A DNA stretch of 64,000 bases. Source: Polydactylus sextarius (lineage: Eukaryota > Chordata > Actinopteri > Polynemidae). The notes beneath the pieces are model-generated. The model was not told the DNA's origin. It worked only from the letters and a program-made list of their open reading frames with translations, and ran no database searches. Both the position numbers and the translations under genes were made by a program. The stretch spans positions 8,758,501-8,822,500 of the forward strand of contig CM028917.1 of the NCBI GenBank assembly GCA_016801845.1, read 5' to 3'. Positions 33,246 through 44,600 of the stretch are shown piece by piece. The number at the start of each line of letters is the position of its first letter. Within the stretch, counting starts at the first letter, position 1.

Positions 33246-33621
33246 TCGGTTTTATCCGTATAAATATGTACGATAGTACATATTTACTCTGTAAATGTAC
33301 AGAGTACACGCACGCGCCTTTGTGTCCGCGCAGTAGACTACTCATTGGATACAAACAAAGAACATAAAGATGTATACACGGTTCATACGTGCAGAGCGTG
33401 AACTGTAACGAGAACAGTCTCGTGCAAATTACGCGTACAGGTTGCAGGTGCGTCCTGATGAAACGTGTAAAAATCACACATTACCACAAAACATCATCAC
33501 CTCATATTAAACTGCAACCTCTAAATGTACCCCATAGGCCACCACGAGCTGTAAGTGCATCAGCTCGTGCCAACACTTATGTTCGCATCCCTCCCTCTGT
33601 AAGAAGATACTCGTGGCCAAA

Positions 33622-33698
33622 CACGTGCCCCCGCCCCCACCTCTTTCACGTGAAAGTACAATCTGTCAAGGGGCGTAGTTTCAAATACTTATCACGTG
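33622..33698. promoter_or_regulatory. Cluster of three CACGTG E-boxes upstream of tef
   Basis: Perfect palindromic E-boxes lie at 33622-33627, 33647-33652 and 33693-33698, about 660-740 bp upstream of the tef exon 1 ATG. CACGTG is the CLOCK/BMAL1 (and USF/MYC) site, and PAR-bZIP genes are classical clock outputs. Regulation is inferred from motif and gene identity. Confidence 0.6.
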
Positions 33699-35949
33699 CG
33701 GGACCAAATGCGAGCAAGCACAAGCGGGCACGCGCTCACCGTTAAAGAGGCTCGCACGAGACCCAGAGCTAACAGAGGACATGTTATCTATTTATCACAC
33801 ATACACACCTCTAAATAATAATACTGATGGCGCTAGCTGCCCTCTGTCTGACGCCATTCAATATTTCACACAATGGTAATGAACGTCAACGGACTTGATA
33901 TTCTCTTTGTGCACAGTTCGCGTGCTGTGCCAAAACGAGATGATCTCACTCGCTCACGTTTTCACGCGCGCGCTTCTAAACCTGCACGCGACAGTGAGCG
34001 CGCGAGGGTCTCTCCCCCACTCACTCACTCTCTCATCAGCAAGATGTTTGGGTTCAGGAACACGATGTTCAAACCGTACAACACCCCACCTTCCCCCTCT
34101 AATCTGTTGTTTTCTGCAACTCTGCCACGTTACACACGATAAACAACGTGCTGTAACTGATCCAGCAGACAGGAGCCCTGTTAAATCCCTGCTGTAACTG
34201 AAGACCACACTGATGGACCGTTTACATTCTCCTTTTATCTACATTAATGTTGCAACAGACAAGGACAAGTTTATTTTCAGTTACCTCTGCACATTTGTCC
34301 ATCATGACACACAAGGTACATTTTTGGGACCAATTTCATCTTAATGAAATTATATATGAATGCATATAATATACAATGACTGGAGCACTTTTTATACTAA
34401 CATAAAGTGCAAAATATGCAAACATCTCTTGAATGGTGCACCATACCGCACCTTTGCATATGCAAACACTTCACAGTGAAGTTGTCCTTCTTGTTTATTT
34501 ACTAAATATCCTGAAGAGTGTGTTGACTAAATTATGTCTGCTTTGTGTATAGTCCAAAACATGCAAACAGCCTCTGGTCATATCTTAAGAGTAAACACTT
34601 CTCAGTGCCCTCTACTGTCCATTCACAATGATGGAAACATTGTATTTATATTTAGGAAGCAGCTCTCTCAGGAGGTGGCCATGATCCAAGTTGTGTTTCA
34701 GGACAAATGAGAACAAGAAGGTTTTTGTATGCATACTGCATCAAGATTCAGGCGATCTCAGCAGAACACCAGCTTTAACAGCATATCCAAGCAGTATTAC
34801 TTTCATGTCCTGTCAGCAGGAGGAGCCTTGTAGTTGCATACACTGTGATCATGTAGCATAGAGAGAAAAATACAGTAACTTCCCTCTCTGATGGACATAA
34901 CAACGGGAAGAAAATAGCTCTGCTGGTGTCGAGAATATAAATAATACTGATCATGAAAAGTAAATAGAGTTTATTTCTTTTTCTCCATTACTGTGCTGTA
35001 ATAATGCTTCTTCAAGACATGAACATAAACAAGGAGGAGGTCGTAAAGAAAAATCATTATTGACTGAAGCTATAGGCATTCAGCAAGGTGACCCATCAGT
35101 GTCACGTCATATTATTAGCAGTCACTGAAAAAACAAGACAGTAAAACTGTCAGTCCAGAGATGTATCCACACGTGTTTAAATCAATAATAACCAGAGTCA
35201 CTCTGAGTAGCATGCAACAAAACAGAGGCCTCAGAATCTAACACTTCTGTCAGATCCACATTATCACCTGGATCTGCCACAAATTCATAGATCTCAACAT
35301 CATGAATGAGTCTATCGTTTTCATAAATAATTCCTGGAATATTGATAAGAAGATTCTTGGATCTGTATCAAATGTTTTGTGTTTTTTCTTTAGACCATGC
35401 TCTATTCATCCTCAGTTTTGATACAAGTTGGTTCAGTTGTTTTTGCACAGTCTGTCGGACAAATAAATATGCAAAGAAAATAAGCAAAGTACATTTACAA
35501 GTACTGTAGATGAAGCAGGTAAAAACCTACCATCACCAAAAAATAAAGGGATATTTATTGTTCCAGAGTACATAAAAAATGCCTAATTATGGTAATAAAT
35601 CATGTTATAATGACCAGTTCAATCCAACTTGACCTGGCTTGACCTTAGACTTTACTATGTGACAGTAGAAAGATTTCTTTTCAGTGCTCAGGTAATCACC
35701 ACATTACTCACTGTTCAAACAGGAAGCTCCAAATATATTTAGACTTAATTAAGAAGCCCTAGTTTGCAGTCAACCCATTCAAGTAGAAAAATCAATACAT
35801 GGGCTATATTTAAAACCTGGTTGTGCCAAAAACTAGGCCAAAACTCTGAGCCTCTGGATAACATGCAATGAAAAACCAATACAAATATTTTTAATATCCA
35901 AGCAACAGAGAGAGACCTGTGAATATAAGACAAAAAATACTGTACTATA

Positions 35950-36130
35950 GTAATATAGGACAAAATGTACCTGTGGCTCTGTGGTACATGTTACCTGGAC
36001 TTGTGATCCCAACTTATCTCAATCAAATATGGACTTTGTTGGATTGAGAACATCCCCCCTCACTCTGTCCTTGTGGTCCTGTCTATACTGTCTACTGCTG
36101 AAATAAAGACTAAAATACAGACGATAAAAA
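35950..36130 (+). repeat. Possible degenerate SINE tail in tef intron
   Basis: A GTGGCTCTGTGG head resembles a decayed tRNA A box. It is followed by a pyrimidine-rich stretch (CTCACTCTGTCCTTGTGGTC) and ends in AATAAAG plus an A-rich tail, as in teleost tRNA-SINEs. Weak evidence. The rest of the 32960-36880 upstream intron shows no recognisable gene. Confidence 0.3.
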
Positions 36131-36880
36131 AATCTCAAAGAAAGAAAGCAATAAAGTATAGATGAAGAACTGAATGCACAGAGAAACTAATGATGTGATG
36201 AAACAGCAAGTTAGGACTGTTTCAGTGTTGTTGCATCAGTTGCAGGCTGCTGTGCTGTGACTGTAGCACTGAGTGTGCTGACACAGTACGACTTCACTGC
36301 CTTTGATCATCGCTGCATTTTTTCACTAATCACAGCAGCTGGACACATCATAGGCCTGAACCTGCAACTGCAGTAACTTACAACCAAACCTGTAACCTTG
36401 GGTCAATCTACAGTATGTGGTGATGAACTGTGTGAGAAGGTTAAGATTAGGAACCAGACAACTTTTAATCCAATTATAATGAGTCTTGTGAGTTTAATAA
36501 GTTGTCTACTGATAAAACTTTGAATATGATTATATGATCAGTTTTATCGAGGTGAACTAAATGTATGTATTACTTAAGACGATGTAGAGTGAGATATAAA
36601 GTGAATCTAATATATATACGATTGTACTATTATTGTGTGTGAACATCTTGTAGTACACTAGAAAGTTAAGTACTTTTCTTTTAAACTTAAAAAAAGACAT
36701 GTAGTAGCACAAACAGCACAAGTACATAAAAATGTCCTCGTACTCCTCCACTGTTTGTTATAACAGGTTTGGCCGCTGCAGCTCAGTCAGTTTAAAAGTA
36801 CATGGCTGTTTCAACTCAATCAACTGTTTTTAAGATTGAAAAAAATATTGAAATAAATAAACAAAAGTGTATCTTCTCAC

Positions 36881-36986
36881 CTGTGTCATCAAAGGCAGGG
36901 AAGGAGAAAGGATAGTCCGCCAAGGATTTGAGAAGATCGGGGACGTCGCTTCTGTCTCTAGAGTAGATTATGTTTTCTGCCTCCAT
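36881..36986 (-). CDS. tef: Alternative first coding exon of tef
   Basis: The ATG at 36986 opens 35 codons plus one base, MEAENIIYSRDRSDVPDLLK then SLADYPFSFPAFDDT, ending at a consensus donor (ACAG|GTGAGAAG). Its phase, one base over, is the same as that of exon 1 (32818-32959). Splicing to exon 2 at 32052 therefore stays in frame and gives a 393-aa isoform. Vertebrate TEF genes have alternative N-termini; the short human form has a VLKSLLEH-like segment comparable to DLLKSLADYP here. Upstream are CCAAT boxes (about 37187 inverted, 37228 direct), a GC-rich element and a CACGTG at 37338-37343, as expected for a second promoter. Use of this promoter is inferred. Confidence 0.75.
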
Positions 36987-37184
36987 GACGAAAAATTACC
37001 TTCAAACGTTTACGAGTCGTGTCCAACTGTCTGTGAGAGTGTCTGTGCTCTGAGCTGCAGACTTCAGTCACTTTTAAAGAACTTCGCAACAGGTCCTATC
37101 ACGGGGACTGGCGCATGTGTCCGGACAGCTTGTATGGTAATGAGCACGGGGGTCGCCACGCCCCCGAAGCGCCAAAGACACTGT

Positions 37185-37343
37185 GATTGGATAACGGCTT
37201 AGAACGCGTCTGTCAGTCACACCGCAGAGCCAATGAGAAGACAGGAAGGCGGGTCTAATGAGCGACAATCACAACAACAACAACAACCACCGTGTTCAAG
37301 CCTTTCAAACGAGCACATTCCTCCCCACGCACTGCAGCACGTG
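37185..37343 (-). promoter_or_regulatory. Putative alternative tef promoter elements
   Basis: About 200-360 bp upstream of the alternative tef ATG lie an inverted CCAAT in TGATTGGATAACG (about 37184), a direct CCAAT (GAGCCAATGAG, about 37226) and a perfect E-box CACGTG at 37338-37343. No TATA box was seen. Confidence 0.45.
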
Positions 37344-37739
37344 CGGGGTAGCGCCATCCACTGACCTGATCACGTAGCGCACTGACACATGATAGAGAAT
37401 CGCTCCATCGTTCAGTTATTTAAATGAAAATATTATACCCAAAATTTATTTTATATGACATGTAGCATTTTCCCGTCATTAAGTCTGTCTTTGTTAGTAT
37501 GATGCACGTATACACAGTCTGTTTATTACAACAAGTTTGTCTTATATCTTCATATATACCCATGCTCACAGAATATTTATGGTTTCATACACACGTCTAT
37601 GTAAACTACTATACTTCTATCATAATGTACACAGTAATAATACAGTCTAATGAACCTAATTTAGTTTTATTCTCATTCCTGAAAACTTTTCCTGGTATAT
37701 TATTCTGCAATAATCTACAGGATCCATCAGTCTGACTAG

Positions 37740-38018
37740 ACTAGAGGACAGTTCTTCACTTGATTTGTTTCTTATATGATTCTAAAATGACAATCATTAA
37801 ATTGTTAAATCATACCAACAAGATTTCAATACCATTTTTATTGGTGTGAAATTTTGAGTCTTTTATAGTACAAGATTTTTAACTCTCTTTCATCAGAATT
37901 CCCTGCTTAAACTTAAGAGAAAAGAACAGCAACTTAAAAGAAGATGTGTGAACATCAAATGGAAACAGCACACACTAGAGGACAGTTCTTCACTTGATTT
38001 GTTTCTTATATGATTCTA
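37740..38018. repeat. Exact 45-bp direct repeat, copies 234 bp apart
   Basis: Positions 37740-37784 and 37974-38018 are identical over 45 bp, beginning ACTAGAGGACAGTTCTTCAC and ending TATATGATTCTA. The copies are offset by 234 bp. The sequence between them is unrelated and includes the zc3h7b poly(A) signal. No element termini were recognised. A local duplication, a small insertion or an assembly error could explain it. Confidence 0.9.
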
Positions 38019-38434
38019 CGCTGCAGGAATGGTTGAATATAAACCTCAATAAATGTTTCTGTGATTACCTGTGTGTTTGGTCAGCTGTGTTATTTCACAG
38101 TGGCACCGACATGAGCGTTACTTTCACAGCATCGAGTCAATTATATTTTTTCATTTTACATTTTATACTGATGTTTTTAGCTGAGCAGACATTAACATGT
38201 GCTTCATGAAGATGAACCATTTACCAATTTAAAGGAACGGTACAGTGTACAGTGGTAAAGGCAGTTTGAAAGAACAAATCAGTCAGATTTCTAAATTATT
38301 TCTTTGTAAATTGCACACGTTGGTAGTCTGATGACGTCACCTGCTCGTTTTGGTTTTTGACTTGACTGATCCTAATATACTGATATGCTACTGGTACAAA
38401 AATGGCTCACAAAGTCAAACAAAAAAAACACTTC
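37820..38434 (-). other. zc3h7b: zc3h7b 3'UTR
   Basis: From the stop codon to a minus-strand AATAAA (TTTATT on plus at 37837-37842). A CRE-like TGACGTCA occurs at 38332-38339. Extent is inferred from the poly(A) signal. Confidence 0.5.
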
Positions 38435-41400
38435 TTAGTCCTGAAGTAGAAAGTTGTACTTCCCAAAGTCAACCTCGTCAGGCATGATTAGCATGTCTTC
38501 CCTAGCTTTGGCCAGCTTCTGTCGTAGGAAATCCCGTCTCTCGATCCACTCCTGCAGCTCCTCCTGGCTGTGGGCGTAGTCGCAGCTCACACCGTCAGGA
38601 CAGCCGTCATCCAACCTGTCAGTGATTACAAGGACGATAAGTATTTGACTTAAAGTGAAGGTGAAGATGATCCTGCTTGTGCAGGATCCAAACCCAGCTG
38701 AATTCAGGAGTGAATGAGTGAAATTCTCCGAATCCAAAAAACTGATCCAGGAACAGGTCTTACTTAGGGCAGAGATCAAAGCAAGTTCCAGGGAAACGAT
38801 AGCTCCACGTCAGAACCTCGTCTTCCCCCTCGCAGCTGAATACTCGGTCCTTGTGTTTGGTAGTGGAGATGTGCTGCTGCCACTGACGCTCACCGTTACT
38901 GTGCTTACCGCACAGACGGCAGTGGAAGCCACTCTACAGCACAAAGAGGAAGCATTGTCATCATCCCACGTCTTACAAATGCATCGTCACTATGTTTATT
39001 TAACAGAAAAACAAAGGTAAACCCACCATTGGTTCGGGATAGTCAGTGGGCATGGCGATATCTTTCTCCTCTGGGACTTTTTGGGCGACCGTGGTTCCAT
39101 TTGCTTGACAGTTTCGGGTGGTTAATGAGAGCCACATGTCGTACATCTGCTGCATGTCCCGCACTACAGGCAGAGGTGAAGAAAACATCACAGGCAGTGT
39201 ATTTTAAACTTATATAACTTCTATAAAAGTATATTTAAACTTTCTCTGATTGATGATAATGAAGAGCTAAACTGCACTTTATCTCCACTGTGGATCCAGT
39301 CCAAGTATCTGAACGTGTGGACTTGAACAGGTGACTGCTAGCTAAGCAGGTTTTCCACATTGTTTCAATATTTCATGGAAACTGTTCTGTAGAGTGATTT
39401 TAATGACTCACGGTCATTATTCTTCATATACATCCACATATCCTTCTCCTCCTGGCTGTGAGCGAAGGTGCAGTTCCCAGTGTAGGTGCATTTCCTTTTC
39501 TCCAAAATCTGGGTACATATCTGCAAACATTATTTTCAAGACATGACATCATCAGTTAAAAAAGTCAAATGCAAGTGGTGCAAGGAAGAGCGGGAAAGAT
39601 CCACATTCATGAGTGTGGACATGTTTGTGACGAAGCAGAGTGATTGGGCAAAGACACTCGTTATGTCACAGTGAATAAGAATAGAGGAGGCTCACTTACA
39701 TCATAGTGCAAAGGGAAATTCTTGGCATGTGGCAGTGGTCGGACCTGAACCCATTTACTTTTCTCTAAGGACTTGACCAGCAGTACCCGTCTGTCTTTGG
39801 TCCACCTGAAAATAAAGTGACAAGAGGACAGGACAATGTTTTTTGTTTTTGTTTTTTATTATAAGTATTAATTCTTGTGATATGTTCTAGTTTAGAAATT
39901 GTCATTTAAAAAACAGACAACTAAACGCACTGTCCATTTCTCAGCTTCTTCAAGGATCACGCATATATATTATTTTTTCAACTCACGTGTGTCTGGCTTT
40001 AGCGTTGCAGTATTTGAGGGATTTGTCTGGTTCACTGATCAGACCATCCCGCCAACACTGAGCACAGGCAAACTTCATGTTCATGTTCAGATTCTTCCCG
40101 GTTCCTCCTCCACCTTTTGGTTTGCTCCCGTAGCCCCCAGAAGACGACTGATTAAAAGAAATGACGACAAAGATGAGAATGATTATCACCAGCATTTCAC
40201 ATGTCATATGGTAAAATCAAACATAAAATAATATTCTCATTGATTGGTTTTCTAAAAATGATTTAAATTGGACAATAACACAGATATGAGTTTATACATA
40301 TGAGAAAATAAGATCAAAGCTGTTTGCACACAAGTTAAGTTGGAGAAACAATGTGTAATTTTTTTATTTTTCTTACTCTATTGGCTTTCTGTTTGCTTTG
40401 TTCCTGCTTGTCGTAATACTTTGTGGCTACTTTCACAATCTCATCAGGGCTGATACCTGTAAATAAAATCAACACACATTGGTAGAAATAAAGTCACACT
40501 GAGAAAAACACAATAAGATGATGACATATCTTGGTTAAGAAGCACCATTATCATATTTGGAAGTTATATCTCTGTCCTGACACATGTACGGTGACTCTTG
40601 ACAGACATATCCGACTGTTAAACTGTTAATTCCTCTACTGTGTTCACCAGTAAGTTGCTAAATTTGCCTGTTTCCCGTTTGGTTCTGAGCCAGTAGAAGA
40701 GTATTAGACTGTTGCTGCAGGAAACTACACTGAGAGTGTTGATAGTGAAGAGTATTACAGTTAAATGACGGACCATAAAACCACCACAGTTAATGGTTTT
40801 AGATCAATTAATGATGATGAGTGATTAAACTATGTTTACACATTATCCAACTTTAATACACCACCGACTGCAGCTTAACTCTCATCCCTTTTTTTTGACA
40901 TAAAATTCAAATGTTTCTGATCGTCCCGCATGTGTCTGATCGATCGCACCTGTGTCTCGCTGCACTCTCCAGGTTTTCAGCTCTATGATGGAGTGGGCAT
41001 AATGGCAGTTGTCCTCTCTCTGGCAGCCATAGCGGATAGCTTTGTGACACAAATCCAACTGACACAGAACGCTCAGTGGACGGACCTTTCTGTAATTCAC
41101 ATTGTGGGTCCTCACCACAAATGCCAAGCACCTGAGGGTCATAGAGGGAAAAAAAAATTGATTTAGAGGTGCAGAGGTAGCGTATGAGCGAAATGAGCGA
41201 GGCTAAGAGGACGAGAAGTCGCAGGGACACACATATGTTGTGAACGCACTCACTTATTAGCATCAAACGTGTGGCGAACGTCCCAGTTGGAGCAGATGGT
41301 GTGGTACTCTCTGCAGCGCTTGCTGATGATTCTAGGTTTACTGTCATAGCACTCCTACAGACACGGAGACAAAAATAACAATGAACAGGAGCGGCCAAAA

Positions 41401-41586
41401 GCAAACAAACGGAAAATAATCTCACATGTTCAGTGTCACATTTCAAATGTAAAATATTATGGCGACTCTAAATAAAGTGTATATCAGGACTCAATTAAAG
41501 TGAGAATTGAGAAGATATATAAAAGCTGAATAAATAATAATTATTATAAATTTATTAATATGAAGCAATTCTTACATAGGATAATA

Positions 41587-41626
<40 letters not shown>

Positions 41627-44600
41627 TGTATATATATATATTTGGTTTAAAAATAATTATTTTTTCATTATAAATGATTACACCAATTTAATGATGTGAA
41701 TGAAAAGTTCAACAGCAGGCTCCTGAGCTGGCATGGTGTCTATTTTGTGCAAAAACTGATGACGTGATCTCAGTGTGATCTGACAAAGCTCCAGTGAGCT
41801 TCATGTGATGACACAGATCTCTTGGCTTTCTTTCTCTGTCTTCAAGTGTCTCCATAAATAAACTAGGAGGCTGAGGTCAGGTGACTGAGGTGGACAGTCC
41901 ATGGCAGTCAGGAATCCTTGTCTTCTTTAGTTTTTAGTCATTAGCTTTGAAGTGTGAATTCTTCTCCACAAAGATGCAAATCAAAGGGTCTGTGCCGTCT
42001 ATTTCAAACTTAAATTTAAAACTTAAAAAAGTGGGTTTGTTAAAGTGATAATAAGGTAAAGTGTATAAGGACGCTGACCTGACAGAGGAACACGAATGTG
42101 CCCTTGTGTTCCTGCAGGAGATGTATGATGCTGGTCACAGGGTCCAGTTTAACATCTGCTGTTTCAAACAGCAGATGTCTGTCCAGCTTCCCCCTCCTCT
42201 CTTCTGTCCAGACATCAATCTCCAGCTGGTTGTAGGCAAACGTACATTTCTCTCCGTACTTACATATGCCCTTGTCCCCAGACTTCAGCAGCTCTGGATG
42301 AGAGAGAAAATACAAAAGTTATAACAAATTCTTCTTGTAAGTGCAAAGCTGTTTAAATATCAGGAAAAACATTTTTTTTAAACTATCATCATGGCATAAA
42401 GTTCACTTGTTCACAAGGGAAAAATGCAAACAATGGCTACTTCCCTGCCAAGTTATATCAGGAATGTCTGACGCCTCTAAATCCAGGCTGCATTCCTGGA
42501 CACAACTGTAAAGTCTGATGAAATCAACTGGGATTGAGACACTGCTTCTGCACTTCTTTTCTGACAGAACAAACCACGTTTCAGCATCTGCCATGTGAAG
42601 CTGCCATCATGGCTCATAGGCCCATGATATTGAAAACCACTGCCAACTACAAACTTGCCAGTTAGCTCACAATCTTTCTGATTTCTCAAATTTAATGGAT
42701 TATGTCTCAAATTATAATGACTGTAGCATTTATTTCTATCTTCAGTACAATACAGTGCTTGTGTTTAGAATGTGTTTGACAGCCCCAGCTGGAGTGAGAT
42801 GAATTTAGACAATTATCAAAGACATTAGAATTTATCCAAAAGGGCCAAATTGTCAACAAATGGAAGGTAAGAAACAAAAGTAAACTCCAAACGGCAAATT
42901 TGAAAGGATTCCCTGCAGGTGTCCTTCACATATTGTGTTCTCAAGAATGGGACAAACAGACAAACAACCTGAAAACATGATGCCTCCAGCCACAGCTGTT
43001 GTAAGCAAAGAGGCATAAAAATTCAAATGAAGCCCTACTCCGTGAGCACAGCACACAGAGAGGATGAGCTCTCCTTTATGTAGCCAGACAACAAATGATT
43101 AAGCCTCATTTCCCCCTTGAGATCACAGCAACAATCAAGTAAAGCCATAAAACACAAGAAATATGTGACTTTGACTGCAAGTGCAACATCCGGAGATGTG
43201 AGCTCCTCCATTAACATTCCAGTGTCTCCTAAAGGAATTACCTTGTCAAACACCATAAACTATTTGGGAACTGGCATTTGTAGAAGAAGGTAGAAAGTCT
43301 TTGGCTGTTTAATATTAACTGACCTGCAGGAGAAGCTTCATGGCATAAAGACATAAACATCCAGATGTTTTCATTTGAACAACAAAAGTTACACACCGGC
43401 TACGCTCAGAGTATGCTGATATGAAACTGATAAGCTTTATTTGTTTAATTTTGAGATCCTTACCCTTGCAAAGCACAAAGGGCCCTTTGAAAGACGTCCA
43501 GGGAGGAATCGGTCGCACTCTGGTCCACTCTGAAGGATGATCTGTCTTTCTTCTACATAACAGAATGTTTCGCTTACAGCTGTGAACCAGGTCTGGCTTG
43601 TGAACGTAAGTATATATCCCTTCACCTGGAAACATAAATAAACAAAACATGTAAAATGTGCACACTTGTGAACATCTACACATGAAACTTAGGATTACAG
43701 TTAGTTTTAAGACAGGACTGCATCACTAATGTACCTTCCCGGGGAAAACAGGCAGAGCAGGCCTGCAGGAACTCATGTGTGGAGGACAGAGGGTTAGAGA
43801 CTGCAGCTGGCGCTTGGATCATCTTCTCCTTTATCGACACAGTAAAAATAAGATGTCAGTTAATGCTAACAAAACAGAGAGAAATAGCTGTTAACAAAAG
43901 TGAAAATAGTCTTACTTTGTAGTTATTATTTGGAGGTCGCATTACTGAAGCTGCAGCAGTGCGAGAGGCAGTGACACCTGAGGACCAACAAAACAAAAAT
44001 CAGTGACACATTATACTTCACTGTTCCTGCACACGCACAAAAACACACAACACAATATCAAACTAAAACATACATGTGCACAATATCTAAAAATAAATTT
44101 AAATCAATCGTTTGTATTTTATTGAATATGCTATATTTTCTTTACATGCTAACAATAAACATTACCAATAAAAAATAATCACCAGTTGAGGTGAAATCAG
44201 AGAGTGAGTCCAGGCCTGTTCCTCCAAAGGAGACTGTTGGCAAAACTCCTTCCACTGACGGAAACGAGTCCAGGTCATCGAGGGAGTCAAGAGGGTTCAC
44301 AGCCTTTAAACCAACTGTCGGGACATCACCACTCTGAGCAGCTGGATCAGGTGCAGTAACCAGCTGATCCAAGGACTCGTCCACTATGTTGAAATCTGTT
44401 TTGGATCCGTGAACTTCCTCAGTAGCAGCAGCTCTTGGTATCGTATCCAAGAAATCATCGAGGGAATCAAGGCCGTCCAGGGTATCCAGAGGAGTGGAGG
44501 TCAGTCCTGAATTGGGAGTAACTGTGCCGACTCCAGCTCCAGAGAAGTTGTCTAAGACATGGAGGCTTTGAGAGGTCAAGAGGTCGTCCAGGGAGTCTAA

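Noticed and set aside
33389..33745. 118-codon plus-strand ORF above tef exon 1
   Set aside because: Lies in promoter DNA and overlaps the E-box cluster; no homology recognised.
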